A stretch of DNA of 64,000 nt from Botryotinia globosa (GCA_014898425.1 RCSZ01000005.1:930001-994000), one strand, 5' to 3'. Positions 25,131 through 38,200 are shown, counted from the first letter of the stretch. A program made the numbers and translations. The notes: a model not told the origin generated them from the letters alone.

Positions 25131-26230
25131 GCTCTGAACTCAAATGTCTACCTTTGAATTGAAAGGTTGAATGGTCTTGAAGTGGACCGTAATCTGTATG
25201 TTCAATCTCAAATGGGAAGGTGAAATTCGCGTGCGCGAGAAGTGGAGTTGAGTTGACTTTCAAGGTCACTAACGGCTGCCTCGTTATCCTGATAAAATAG
25301 CACACTTTCGTTTGCAAAGGACGACTTTGTTTCAAATGAATATCAGATATAATTCAAGATGTCTCACACTCAAATATATGTCTAAAAATAGGCAAAGCAT
25401 TAAAAGAAGAGTATACACACTACCTGGATGCAGAAAGATATCTTCATGTATCTAATATTATGTGATGATAGAAAAAAGTCGAGACATTTCTAGGCGTATC
25501 GCCTTATCGTCAGTATTCCATCACCTCTTTCTTGATTAGCTCAGATATAGGCACGGACCGTTTTATCCCGCAGCTGCACTGCCACTACCGAAGACTAACT
25601 CATTTTTTGCCAAGCTTTATTCATCCCGCGCAAATCTCAATCACACCTCACTTCAACCATGCATCTATCGTCACCTCGTCGTAGATCCGTTCAAACTAGA
25701 TCGGATCAACACCCAAGAACGCGGGTGAAGATTAACGAGATTCCTCATTGATCTGAAGGAATTTGATCAATCATCTTACATTTTGGCATGCCTTAGAGGG
25801 TTGGTAAATCACAATCAGAACACAGTCAAATCACAATCACAGATGCAGGAACTAATGAAGTTTTGGAAAAAGGATCTCAAGGACCTATTGAAGTTCAACT
25901 ATGTACAAGAACTGAATGATGAGCAGAAGAGTGCTAATACGTGCGAAATAACTTGAAGCGATTAGGAACCCAAGTCTATCAAGGGGTATCTAAAAGGCGC
26001 AACGCAAAAAGTCAAGAAGGTCGTCAAACACCCAGGGAAGACGCGAGATCCATCCATTTCTGTCCATTTTTTATATGATGTCGTTAGATGCGTATCGAAG
26101 GTATGGAGTTGCGGTCCAGAGCTCGGCAACAAAACCCCCCTCTCAATAGAAGTTCGTACATGAAAGGTAAGTTAAGCTCCAGAGCTTAAACGCCAAGAAC
26201 TCCTTTATGTGCAAATGGGCATGATATCAT
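25131..26230. other. Intergenic region between the SPATA20-like and CAP genes
   Basis: About 1.1 kb: promoter of the upstream gene and 3' UTR of the CAP gene. No gene recognised. Confidence 0.55.
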
Positions 26231-27206
26231 TTAAGCAAGAACGTTGGTGGCGAATTCACCGATAACGTTTCCTGCTGGGTAGTAGTTGCAGACGCTGTAC
26301 CAGATGTACATGCCCGGGTAGATGGAGTTGTCGGTTCCGCAAGTCTTGACGGCACATCCAACTTGGTGGGATCCTTGCCAAACAATTTGAGTGAAATGCA
26401 AGAAGTCACCAACAGCTTCAGATGGGTTGGCAACACCGTACAATGATCCGAAGAGAGACTCCTCTTCATACCATTGCTGGATATGATCGGCGAGGGCGGC
26501 TTCGGTAGTAAAAGCACCCGAGTCAGAGTTTCCGGAAACAGCGATGTTTTGTCCGTATCCACCACCACCAGCGGTCCTATTTTGTATTAGCATCATATTC
26601 TCACACATGAGGAAAGAAGAAAACTTACAAATCATGGGCGAATTGAGAGCAGCTACCCTCTTGAGCGGCGTAGTCAGCAAGAGTTTGATTCCAGGACATG
26701 GCGCTAGCTTGGTGACTAGCACGAGCATTGTTGTGTGCAGCGACACAAGTTGGGCTGAGAGCATCAGTGGCGGAGGCAGCTTCAGTAGTAGCAGCAATAG
26801 GAGCAGCGGAGCTTGTAGTGACTTCAACAACGGGGGCAGCAGCTTCGGTGGTAGCTGGAGCGGCGGCGTAGGTAGCTGGAGCTTGGGTTTCGGTAACGAC
26901 AACGACAGCTTGGGAAGTTGTAGTTGGTGCCGGGGCAGGGGCGGCTTGAAAGTGAGAATATCTGTGAGGTCTAGATTGAGCTGGGGCAGTGACAGTCACG
27001 ACAACGGGAGCGGGGGTAGGTTCAGCTCCAGCAGTAACGATGATTGGCTCTCCAGTGACAGTGACCATGACCACGTTTGTAACGACATCAACATGTGTCT
27101 CGACGACTTGAACGGCGGGAGCGGCGATCTCAAGACCCTTCTTGACGAGGGGAGAAGCAGCTGCAAAGGCAGCGCAGAGGGAAGCGACAGCGATTGAGGA
27201 ACGCAT
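26231..27206 (-). CDS. Secreted CAP-domain (SCP/PR-1-like, Pry-type) protein
   Basis: Two exons, complement(join(26231..26576,26629..27206)), 307 aa, one 52-nt intron. The N-terminus MRSSIAVASLCAAFAAASP is a clear signal peptide. Residues about 25-150 are Ala/Thr/Val/Pro-rich, a likely O-glycosylated spacer. The CAP domain starts at CVAAHNNARASHQASAMSWN and contains YGQNIAV, the CAP2-type HFTQIVWQGSHQVGCAV, and the CAP1-type VCNYYPAGN. The spliced join is FAHDLTAGGGGYGQN. Family members (yeast Pry1-3) bind and export sterols and fatty acids; several fungal ones are secreted during host contact. Function in this organism is inferred only. Confidence 0.92.
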
Positions 27207-27830
27207 TTTGATTGATGTTGACGGGAATGTGGGGGTTTAATTTCCTTGGGTTGAGATGCCTTGTGAAATTTCCGTTGCTTTCTTCGAGAAAGTGGGTGAG
27301 AGAGAGTGTACTTGGACCGGGAGTTTCGTCAAGAAATTGGCGTTAAAAGATTGGCAGCACTGCTGTACTCGTGAGGATATATTCTTTCGAAGAATTTCAA
27401 GCTGCTCGAATGAGTGTAAGTGCCTCGAAAGACTGGTTGTAACTCGTAAGGAATGTAAAGGTGGTGGTGGTGGGTAAAAAGGACGAAATCCAGATGGGCG
27501 GAAAAGAAGGTGGTTTTATTTCAAAGGAGTAAAGTTTGATGGATGGGTGAGACTGGGGTTGGTTTGCTGGTGGAGCGGTGCTAATAAGATTTAGTGGGTC
27601 CGACGAAAGTGCTTTGGTCCAGGGTTTCTGGTGGAAAGTAGAAGGATTGGATGATGATGTTTAGTTTAACAAGGATACTTTTTAAACAAAATAGCTAACT
27701 AAAAAGGGTAATGAATGTTCCAATAAATGAGTGAATGTAGATACTCTGTAATATTCTGGTGAATGAAGTTTAGAAGAATTGAAGAAGGGGGAATTGGATG
27801 GATATTAAATAATCAAGGGGAATTTCTGTC

Positions 27831-27860
27831 GAATGCGTAGAGTGCGTAGAATGCGTAGAG
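27831..27860. repeat. GAATGCGTA-type 9-mer repeat, three copies
   Basis: Three near-identical copies of a 9-mer (G[A/T]ATGCGTAG-like). Small but clear. Confidence 0.6.
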
Positions 27861-28279
27861 ATCGATAATGTTGATGAATTCCTTTGAAGTTATATCGAGA
27901 TATCAGACTTCTCTTCTCTATCGGCAAAAGATTCCCTTTATCTTTATTAATAAATCTTTCCTCGAAACTCGTCATTCAGGTACCAAAAAGCGAATGGGAG
28001 ACGATAATAGAAACTACCTAGGGAGACAATCACATTAAATCCCTTCTTTATTCCTCAGAATAGCAACACAGAAAGAAAGCACACAAGTACATTATTTACG
28101 ACAAGAAGACTTATCTTCGTCAATGAAAGAACTCTCTTGTCAATTTGATCGCGGACGGGATAGACCGAAGATAGCGCATGCACGATGCTAATCAATCTTC
28201 GCTCGTGCCAACTTCACTTACCTTGAGGAATTCCAAGTAGCGTCCTAGCGTGTTGATATTTCTTTAATATGGAAAAGTC

Positions 28280-28327
28280 AATGAATGAATGAATGAATGA
28301 ATGAATGAATGGATGAATGGATGAATA
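28280..28327. repeat. AATG microsatellite
   Basis: About eleven AATG units, the last ones interrupted by GGATG. A short ATGG microsatellite lies about 85 bp further on. Confidence 0.9.
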
Positions 28328-28408
28328 AAAGATCTTTCTCTGTTTCTCTCTCTCTTTCTTTCTCTCTCCTCCCGTATTACCAAGGTAGGGACCACCAAGA
28401 AGAAACCA

Positions 28409-28430
28409 GGATGGATGGATGGATGGATGG
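28409..28430. repeat. ATGG microsatellite
   Basis: Five tandem ATGG units. Confidence 0.85.
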
Positions 28431-28870
28431 TCGGCTTAGACGAAATCTCTCGGATGGGCATCGACTCGATTTTGGAGAGGAGAGCTGAGAGCTCAGAGGA
28501 GAGGAAGTCTTCTGCAGGGGTGATGGATCGTGTTCTTCGAGCGCTGTGATTGGATCTCCTTTCCACAACGGAGGGTTAGCAAACGAATCATGCTGCTGCA
28601 GCCTGCAACTTGCAAGATGAAGGTGCGGACACTAGGGGAAATTCTGGATGGGCGCTCGACGGGCTAGTGGTAGGGGTGGCCGCTGTCACTTTGCACTCTG
28701 CTTGAAACACTTTATCCTCCGTCCTCCGTACAAGCCTTCTTTGCTTCATCTCGGACAGCCGGGACTAAGGAGGGTACGTACTTTTTGCGTTTGCATGGAG
28801 AGTGGTGGCACTGGTGGGTGATGGTGTTTTTCGTGGATGGACAGGTTGGTAACGGTCAATTTGTGATGTG

Positions 28871-28930
28871 ATATGAAATGATATGAAATGATATGAAATG
28901 ATATGAAATGATATAAAATGATATAAAATA
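28871..28930. repeat. ATATGAAATG 10-mer minisatellite
   Basis: Six tandem 10-mers, the first four identical and the last two with ATAAAA variants, next to half-units on the left. Confidence 0.9.
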
Positions 28931-29059
28931 ATCTGGATGCGAATAAAATTATCATGTGAATATCGAGAGCGAAATGTAAGATGTGGAAGCAGAAGCATAA
29001 AACGTCTAGAGATTCACTTCTGATTCACGCATAGATTTATCGATGAGGACCGACCCTGG

Positions 29060-29070
29060 TGTGTGTGTGA

Positions 29071-29101
<31 letters not shown>

Positions 29102-29102
29102 C
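29060..29102. repeat. GT then GA dinucleotide microsatellite
   Basis: A short GT run passes directly into a longer GA run with one interruption. Confidence 0.9.
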
Positions 29103-29612
29103 TTGTCGGTGAATAATCCGTAGGAGATGATTCTTCAGAACGCGATACGAATCGAATCATACCATCACATCACATCAATTCATGAGAACGAGAACACAAA
29201 GGCTATTTTCTCTCGAAACAAATCTCATTCGTAAACGCAACGACCGGGGAATTTGGCGCTCTTGTAAGTTGTATCATCATGAGATAGCTAGATGCACGAG
29301 GGAGAGAGGGATAGTGCCATGTTTCAATTGAAACAGTTTTGTACCACGGTGTCGATAGACGTATTTCATTTTCACACCTAATGGTGAAGATCTAACGTTT
29401 TCACAATATTGAAAAGGGCCCAATGCGATGATTCATTCGATGGTTTGTCGATCTTCCATGATTTGTTCCGCGTGGAGAATTCAATAGATGGGAGGAATCA
29501 ATTATTGGGATGGATGCATTAGTTAGCTACGTACATATGTATGTATAGTGTATACAGTAAGGAGAATCTCGAAACGCTGGAGGGGAGGAAAGGGAAGAGG
29601 ATGAAAATCTGA

Positions 29613-29644
29613 CTGGATTTTCTGGATTTTCTGGATTTTCTGGA
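29613..29644. repeat. CTGGATTTT 9-mer repeat
   Basis: Three and a half tandem copies of a 9-mer. Confidence 0.8.
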
Positions 29645-30512
29645 AATGTTGTGAAGCCCGAAACAAAGCCTCAATGTGATGATGTATGTATATTTACCAA
29701 AAAGATCATTCCTGGAGGATCAAAAAGGTTGGGTTGAATATTTTGGCCGAGATCACGCTGGTCGTTGGGAACTTGGAGTGTTGAATCTGTGATGGACAGG
29801 TGTAAAGAGCCTTGGCTGGGGAATGGCCTAGTAGGCATTCCTTACAGATACATAGATCAATTGACAGATAGATACTACCTGGGTAATCTAGGTCGATGAA
29901 GTGTGTACTAGGTAGGTAATCATTGTTGATGAAGCATTTAATCTAATCATCGGGTCACTGTCATTCATCTATCAGATTCTATCTACTGTAAACTCCCGAT
30001 TCATCCAACATCACATTGAATTTGTATGAGGTATTTAACTCTCCAACCAAACGACAGGTTCACAATCACACACGAATATCTGATGCTTCCCGAATCCCGT
30101 GCCACGGAAAGCCACGGAAAAGCACATCAGAAAAGACATGTATACTCCGTAAAAGCTCACCCAGCAAACGTGATGTCATATCGAGAAGTCCAGATGCCAC
30201 AGAGCATGCGGCAGTTCATCTCGTATTGATTAATGAAACGACCGGGTGGGACCAACAAGATTTCCAACAAGGGTCTCGCATGAATTTCGCTCCCTGAATG
30301 TTGGTGCTTGTCAAGAGTGCAAGAACGAGAGTCTGGGGTTGACATGGATGAGCACTGAGCAGCGAGATGTTGTTGGTTGCATTTTTGTTTCGTTTCGGTT
30401 TGACCTAGTGAACCAGCTAGCAAGCAAACACTAGCAAGCAAACAAAAGCTATAGTATAGCTCAGCTCTGAAGAAACGCAGATTCTTAAACTTGAACTTGT
30501 AATAATATTCAG

Positions 30513-30607
30513 ATATACATACATATATACATACATACATACATACATATATATATACATACATACATACATACATACATACATACATACATACATACAT
30601 ACATACA

Positions 30608-30669
<62 letters not shown>

Positions 30670-30706
30670 CATACATACATACATACATATATACATATAT
30701 ATATAC
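30513..30706. repeat. ACAT microsatellite, about 194 bp
   Basis: The longest simple repeat in the window: (ACAT)n with scattered ATAT interruptions near both ends. It produces the artefactual Met-Tyr-Val-Cys frames on the minus strand. Confidence 0.97.
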
Positions 30707-31703
30707 TCCAAAAACTATATTGAAAATCTCAAAGTTAAGGAATTGTAAAGGATCCAAGATTGGACGGAGGTCTAGAAACCATTTCCACGACCCTTATCAT
30801 ACATACGTGAATCATATTTCTTTACGGAGTAGTAAGAGGAACTGCAAGGTCTAGAGTATCTATCCATTCTTATTGGATTTTCGATTTCTCGGCAAGCTTG
30901 CGAGAATCTGGTACTGTATGTCCACGGTACCTGCATTAGATCTCCTCACCATAATCAGGAACCAACAATTAGCCATTAGCCGAGCATTTTTCCTCCCGAA
31001 CGTCTAAAGTCTGGGAAGCTGATAGGTAGGTACAATACCGGTACATCCATACCCAGGAAGAATCAGGGGTGTCAAATGGATTCATTGAGAAAATAACTTT
31101 CGTCTGGTTCGTATAGAGAATATGCCTCACGAGTCACGACTCACGAGCTTTATGTATGGTTTAGAAATTGTAAAACGACTCCACGTACTTACTTGTCTAC
31201 GTGACTACCTACCTATCGACCAAATGTACCAAGGAGAATAGATTAGTGCGCAACCCCAAACAGTAACAAGTACGGTTAGTCTTTGCCTTCAACATGTTTG
31301 ATCGTAAAGCTTGGCATAAAGGGGAAGATGGGGGAAAAGAAGCAGAGGGAAAGAAAAGCATTGATCTGATAGCTCGGAGTTTTTGATACACCATTCATAG
31401 GGATGAGAGATTACTGTTTTACGATAGCTATCAGATCTTCATGGTAGTACGTAGGTAGCTTGGCACAGTGCGCTCCGCAGATCGTCACTGCCGTGTTTGC
31501 ATTATTGTTGCATTACTGCAGGCAAAGGCCGATATTTCCTTTTTCCGTTTTCTTGATTAGATTAAGATTGGAGAGCAGTCGTGGCTCTTTTTCTATGGAG
31601 ATGCTTGCTAAATTCTAATGTTGGTTATTATACCATGTGAGCATGTCCGTTTGTAGTTGTAATCCGCTGCATCATTTTGTGTTTACCGTCCATTAGAAAC
31701 AGT

Positions 31704-31881
31704 ACTACAGTCTACAGTATAGTCTACAGTTTACAGTTTACAGTTTACAATCTACAATCTACAGTCTACAGTCTACAGTCTACAGTCTACAATCTACAGT
31801 CTACAGTCTACAGTCTACAGTCTACAGTCTACAGTCTACAGTCTACAGTCTACAATCTACAGTCTACAGTCTACAGTCTAC
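31704..31881. repeat. TCTACAG heptamer satellite, about 178 bp
   Basis: About 24 tandem 7-mers, mostly TCTACAG, with TCTACAA and TTTACAG variants clustered at the left and scattered inside. The 7-bp period is exact. It does not match the telomere repeat TTAGGG in either strand. Confidence 0.95.
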
Positions 31882-33307
31882 CAATACAATAATGAAAACT
31901 CTCAACAAACAAATCTCCATCTACCCCATCAACTCCATCTACCATTAAATGATCCTTTACGTATTCATCATTTTATTTATCTCGTTCAATTAAATTCACT
32001 CTCATATATGACCCATTTTATATCCCACCTACCGACGGAGTAGATACTCCATTCCCGGATCCACGCAACCTTTAGCACGAACCAATTATCCCAAATTCCA
32101 GTCGTTCTAGAACTCCAGGGAATCTTTGAGGGGTTAAGAAAAATGACCCTACAGGTTATATGCCCTACATGCCCTGGAAAACCGTGTCCGGATGACCAGG
32201 ATTTTCTGCTGGGGCCTGACGTTCATGAAATGAGATTTTGATTGCGATTTTTGGTACAGACGCTCACTACGGAGTAGTCACTACGGTGTATGGATGGACA
32301 GGACTCCACCGCGGCATCTCCATCCCAATGATCCCATCTCTCTTTTGCGCCTAGGGAAGAAAGGTGTGTAGGGGAATCCCTTTGTTAATATCATGACCTT
32401 GCAACCAACAGAGTCGAGAAGAGATCTGCATGAAAAGCTTAGAAATGGGAAATGGGAAATGGGAAACACTGATACTGTTGATGCCGCTATTGAATTGGCG
32501 TACAAAGAGAAATTGAAGATATATTTCGCATGACAAGACAATGAGATTTATTTATACCAACGGAGACGCCGCGTCGTCATGATGTTCCTTTGAAGAAAGC
32601 AAAGTCGACTCAGCCTCAGGAAGAGAAAGGAGAATTTATGACTCGGATGGGCTCGGACAAAGTAGGTATGGAAAAATGGTAAGTTTAGCCGATGAAGGTC
32701 CGGTCAAAAGCGTCGATAGACTTGAGTATAACATCTTCTTTCCATCACGATATCAATTCTACAAAGCATTGCCAATAAGTGTATGGCTCCAAGCATTGTG
32801 TAAAATACATTTTCCTTTGTGATAGCTCCAGTGGAACGATTTCATCTCCACACATTTATGAGCTTTGCTCCACGTAACTGCGGATATTGTAAATACCGCT
32901 CATATGAACCAATATTCTTATTATCCCCTTCTACTTCAAACAGTGATCGGCGATTCTGTGTCTCTGGATAGAGTTGTGAAAGTCAGAAGAGGTCAACATG
33001 TGATGGCAGTCCATAACACGACATTGACAGCATGCGATGGCTATCTAATGGGGAACTGGGTGTGCTACGTGTAATGGGGGCCGGTTGCGTTATGGATAGA
33101 TTCCAGTATGTACATTGAAGACGTCTTACCTTCTAATTGTATTGGGTGTGGTGAAAGCGTCCGGTATGGGTACGAGTGTATGCCACATTATGGATAGGTT
33201 GAATGGTATGGTAGAATGAAATTAATTGACAATTTAAGGAGTTTCCTTTGTTTACAAGTAAAAGAAATAACAAAGGCAAGTAAAGAAATCTAGCTCTACT
33301 CAGTACA

Positions 33308-35249
33308 CTACACAGAACTCTCTTTCCCAAATCCATTCTCCCACAGTTCCGTAAATAGCCCTCCCTCTTTTCGGATCAAATCCTCCGGCGCTCTATCCTC
33401 CACCACGTTCCCCATATCAAGAACCAGAACTCTATCGTAACTCTTAATCGTTCCCAATCTATGAGCTACAGCAAGTACTGTGCAGCCCTTAAAGTCCTCA
33501 TCCAGAATCCTCAACATGATCTCTTCACTAGCAGAATCAACATTGCTCGTCACCTCATCAAGCACCAGAATTCCATGATCCTTATTTCCCAACGCCGCTT
33601 TCCTGATCAATACTCTTGCGATGCAGAAAAGTTGCTGTTGACCTTGGCTGAGAGGCGTTGCCTCCATGGACGCTTCCAAACCTCCATTATCGCATATTGT
33701 GTCCCATAGTCCAACACGAACAAGCGCAGTCTGGATTGCTTGATGGTCTAGAGAATGGAACGGGTCTGCATTGAAGCCGACAGTGCCAGATAGAAAGTAA
33801 GGTTCTTGGGGAATAGTGATGAAGGAACAGCGTACTGATTCGCGACGCAGAGAGTAGAGATGGAGATGTTATCGATGAGGATATCTCCTGTTTTTAGCTC
33901 GAGCATCCGGAAGAGTGCCAGTGTTAGAGATGGTTTTTCACTATGGGAAAATGTCTTAGATCTTTAAACGTCGAGAAGGGAAAGGGGTAGACTCACGATC
34001 CAGTCCTTCCAACTATACCCAGCTTCGTGCCACCCTCGATACAGAATGAGATACCCCGCACAGCAGGTTCGTCGTTACTGTTAATACTGTTAGTAAATTC
34101 CATGTAACTTCTCCGATTCTGCTCTTACCCATAAGTAGCAGTTACATCTCTGAACTCGACTTTGGCCTTAACAGGCCACTCAGGTGGCGGTAGATTAACT
34201 TCCAAAGGACCATTTTCCGACAAAGTATTCGCTTCAAAGCTCTTCACTCTAGCTACAGCACCAATAGAAGTTTCTAGCTGAGTCCATTTCCTAATAAGAA
34301 AACTCAATGTCGAGTTGAACTGTAGAACGTTTACTAAAGCGATACCGAGAGCACCTGCACTAGTAGTCCCACGCATTTGCCTTGCAAAAGCGATGAGAAT
34401 AACAGCAATACCAGCAATGATGAGATCCAAAACAAGATTGAGCGATCTCTGTATACAGTAAAGTAAGTAATAGGGTTTCTGTGAGATATCCAGAAGTTTT
34501 CGATTTTTCTCAGCGGATTGGGTTTGCCATCCAAAAGCACGGATCGTCGTGAGTCCGCTGAGCGTTTCGGTAAAATGTGAGCTGAGCGGTGATTTGGATT
34601 CTAGATCTAACAACCGAAGTTGTCTCGATGTCTTCAGGTACACTTTCTGGAGAATATAAAGATTTCCGATGATGAATGGAAGAATAACTCCGACATGTCT
34701 GGCTCTAGTGGCGATAAGTATTGCTTGAGTAATTTCCATGAATGTACCTACGAATGTGTCGACGATTCCTATCAAGAGCTCCATGTCGATTAGACTCATA
34801 TCTTGACTGAATCTACAGAGTGTTAGTTGATATCTACAAGTATTAGATATTGAAGTTGCCTACCTATTTAGCGTTATCCCGCTATCAGTTACCGTAAACC
34901 AGGAATATGGCGCAGTCATGACGGTATGCAAGAGCGTGCGGTGAAGATTTATAGAAGCGCATGGACCTGCAAATAACAATGTGACGCATAGCAATCCCCC
35001 GATTCCACACAAGGCCGAGATGGATAGCATTGCGTATAAGCCCATGTACATATTGGTATAGACACCCGGATGATTAGTCTCCGCTTTGGACCATAGTTCT
35101 AGAAGAACGGCTTGGAATTCGCTGGAGAATGTATACAACACTACTGTTGCGATGAAAAGACAGGTATAGAACCAGCCTACGGATTTTGCGAAGTAGAAGT
35201 ATACACTAGCATCACCATCTTGACGGTTGAAGTCGTTGGTTTCAGCCAA
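33308..35249 (-). pseudogene. Truncated and frameshifted ABCC-type ABC transporter (C-terminal half)
   Basis: Remnant of a full-size ABC transporter of the MRP/ABCC type. Only the second membrane domain and second nucleotide-binding domain remain. Exons on the minus strand: 35249-34864, 34812-34129, 34077-33997, 33940 to the end; the three introns (51, 51 and 56 nt) still have good splice signals. Membrane part: GWFYTCLFIATVVLYTF to FLIRKWTQLETSIGAVARV. Walker A reads GRTGSEKPSL where the family has GRTGSGKSSL, so the invariant Gly and a Ser are lost. A frame change near 33848-33860, in a CT-rich run, breaks the reading. Beyond it the other frame carries IPQEPYFLSGTVGFNADPFH, the signature-like LSQGQQQLFCIARVLI, Walker B ILVLDEVTSNVD and AHRL. 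The first half of the transporter is absent upstream. Confidence 0.88.
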
Positions 35250-38200
35250 TTTTGGTCTAGAAGAGCGAGGGGCTTATGAAGGAACATTTGAAACTTTCCA
35301 CGAGGGGAAAACTTGTGTTTGCTGACAAGAGTGGTCACTTTATCCTGGTAACGCAGCCGGATATGGTTGTAGACGGGGTTCTTGGTGTTGGAGCCTGGAG
35401 GGCCGAAATTAGCATGGAGCTAAGGCTCTTAGCTTACTCAAGCGAGAGCCTTGCCAGTACAAATTATTGAGCTATGTACGGCCCTTAGCCCCAGGCTAAG
35501 GCTCTTAGCTTATTTCTGCCAGTACAAATTATAGCGACGGCCCTTGAAATGAGTCTTGCATGAACTGCAAAATTCCTAGATATAGAAGATAAATAGCGAA
35601 AATTTGATACTAATAAAATCCGAATACACACAATTGAGCTACATTTTGTATATATCAGTAAAGCCGGGAGCGAAGCTCATGTTGGATACTGAGCTTTGTA
35701 GTCGAATTTGGCTGATATAACCAAAAACCAATCGGCTTTTTGCAGTGCAATGGCAGCGTATTTATCCCTCAAAAGACGTTTGACGCCCTATTCTCTGGTG
35801 TGGAAATCACTGACGAGATGGTAAAATGTTTTTCGAATTGCCGGGATGGAGGGTTGGGACAGTTTCAAAGATGTAGGGATATAGGAATCGAAAGTGGAAT
35901 TCGGAAAGGTGCCCTGTTGTCTGTATTTGTTTGTAGCTCAATAAACATCGAGGAGGATGAACTAGACAGGAGAAGTGAAGAACTCGGGCTTGTGAAAAAG
36001 TACTATATCGGTCTACAGATTCGAACCTCCACTCTACAAAATAATAATACGAAATATACCACGCAAAAAGCAAGAAAACGACAAACATCATCATCGCCTC
36101 AACTCTACATATATCATGCTCATCGCGTGGAATAAGTTGCAAGCAATTCTCATACAGGCTAGAACATCAAGAATGCTATGCAAGTGATGTTTATAGATCC
36201 TTCCAATACCCGATCAGAACTGAAAAGCAACAGATTTCTCAGTGCAGAGTACAGAGTATGAAAAATAGGTACTGCAGCATTAGTTAAGCATGTTCCTTCG
36301 AATGCGAATAACTGTTTTAGAAGCATCTAGTTCATAATACGGAATCTTGTCTTGTGAAAAATGTCTGCGAGGTTCAAGATGAGGGTGACCATATTCGTGG
36401 TGAGTTTTAATTTCTGACAGGTCTGTCGGCACTTTGTATTGGAGATTGCAAAATCTCAAAACCGACGGGTGCAATGCTTATCTTTCAGACCCATTAGTAA
36501 AGAAGCTACTTCCCAATGGAAGATTCTCAACGCCAAGTTTTGACAGTATGCTGCGTTTACTGATTCATATACTTAGGATATGCAATGCTAATCACCACCC
36601 GAAGCCAAATCCTCACCTCCCACTCACATTGAAAACTATCCGGATGCAAGTGAAAGCAATTCAAGCTGTGGCAAAGCAGGAGACTTCATATTAATCCAAG
36701 TGGGTGATGATCGAGGCCATAGAACCGAGGCTCGCAGTCATTTTATGCGCGGATTTTGGCACGAGAAAAAGGTGCAAATGACCAAGAAACCTAGAGTACC
36801 TTGAATGAGAGAGCATGCACTTTGAGGCCTAAGGCTTCGTAGCGCAAAGTGGTGCAAGCTGTCGGTCGTTATCTGTCAGGTGTTGGAAATAAAGAGACTC
36901 CCGCAACCGCTCATCTTTCATAGGAATGAACTGTATTTGGCCTGATAACTCAAGTCCACGACCTCTAGGCCCTTTCCGCACCATCATCCACAAGTGTTTT
37001 CGTCTGGCCTCCCTGCTCCCTTATATATCCAAACAGCATTGCGCGAATTCCACAGCGTTCCACAACAGTAAGGATAATCTCTCCGCACCTGTAAATATGC
37101 AAAACTAGACACGAGTACCGACTGCAGACGAACTATTGAAATTCTATCTCGAGTAGTTCTTCACGGAGAAAGTTCTACGATCGAACTTCATCGTAGAGTG
37201 TGGTATGTAGCTAATTCGATGATAGAGGGCAAGATTTTGGAGTTGAGACTTGGAAGATAGTGGAGAGTACGTTGACTACTTATTTAGGGACGTTTTATGG
37301 TGAGATGGAAGCTAGTCCAAGTTCATCTACTATGGTTGTGATTCTGTGTAAAGCCGATATACACGAGAAGATACACTGAAGCAGCAACGCGGAATGGCCT
37401 GAAGTATCTTTTTGATTTGTCCCATGGAACAATGTATATATAGTTCCCCCAGACCCTTCTCAATCGCACGACACATTATGATTACAAAAGACCTGGAACC
37501 TGCTTCCACCACGGAATGATTAAAAGGAACGCTTCCATCCAATTCACTTGACCGGCAAAAGAGTATGCAGATCCTCTGGATATAAAGCTCTAAATCCGGC
37601 CCTCGTAAATCCGTCTTTGTAATCAACTTTGAGCGACGCGGAAAGGCCGAATGCATGCACCTTTTCCACCTGCGCAAGACGCTCGATGAAGAAACTTGAT
37701 TCGGTATCCAATCACATCCCTAACTTCTCGCTGACTCTGCAGATGAAGGGCGGAAGAATATCATGCTTAAACCCATTAAGCAAAAGACGGTCCATACACG
37801 TGGACCCCCAGGTTCAAAGTGCACGCACCGAATACGGTAAGCCTCGTCATCTCATGCATGTATGTTGAAAGGCGCCCATTACATCCCAAAGTGGTTTGGT
37901 TTTCCGCAGATGAGTGATACAATGCTACACAAAGAAATTTTTATTTGCACCTGTGTGGCTTTCCACTCACCGTCTGAAATAGCAGTGAAAAGTGATGTCA
38001 GACCCTGTTTCGACCCTTGAAAAGGCGGACATTAAGAACTTTCCATCCATTGCTCTACCGGTGTTTTGTGTTGCCGATCGGATATGTAAGCTGGATTTTT
38101 GCATGGTGTATATGGTGTGTGTGATTGCCATAGCCTATTGAAAGGCTACCAATTTACCTGCGCAACACTCTACTGCCGCTGCCTAGGGATTCGGGAATTT

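Larger units (their letters stand above)
27207..33307. other. 6-kb gene-poor, microsatellite-rich region
   Basis: No gene is supportable across 6.1 kb. The first 600 bp or so are the CAP gene promoter. The rest holds at least seven different simple repeats, listed separately, and three TACTCCGTA motifs (30143, 30823, 32268). The longer frames here are translations of repeats, for example poly-(MYVC) from ACAT. Confidence 0.65.

Noticed and set aside
19294..27206. Possible secondary-metabolism cluster around the DHA2 transporter
   Set aside because: No synthase, P450 or pathway regulator lies nearby; neighbours are housekeeping genes and a CAP protein.
30157..30757. Long minus-strand frames rich in Met-Tyr-Val-Cys
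   Set aside because: They are translations of the ACAT microsatellite, which is open in several frames, and not genes.
31704..31881. TCTACAG array considered as an internal telomere repeat
   Set aside because: Neither strand reads TTAGGG or a known fungal telomere variant.
35740..36135. 131-codon plus-strand frame beyond the ABC remnant
   Set aside because: No domain, the antisense frame is open too, and the composition is not distinctive.
36280..36474. Minus-strand frame with HEYGHPHLEPRRHFSQD
   Set aside because: It reads like real protein but is only 64 codons, has no flanking exon I can join, and no family is recognised.
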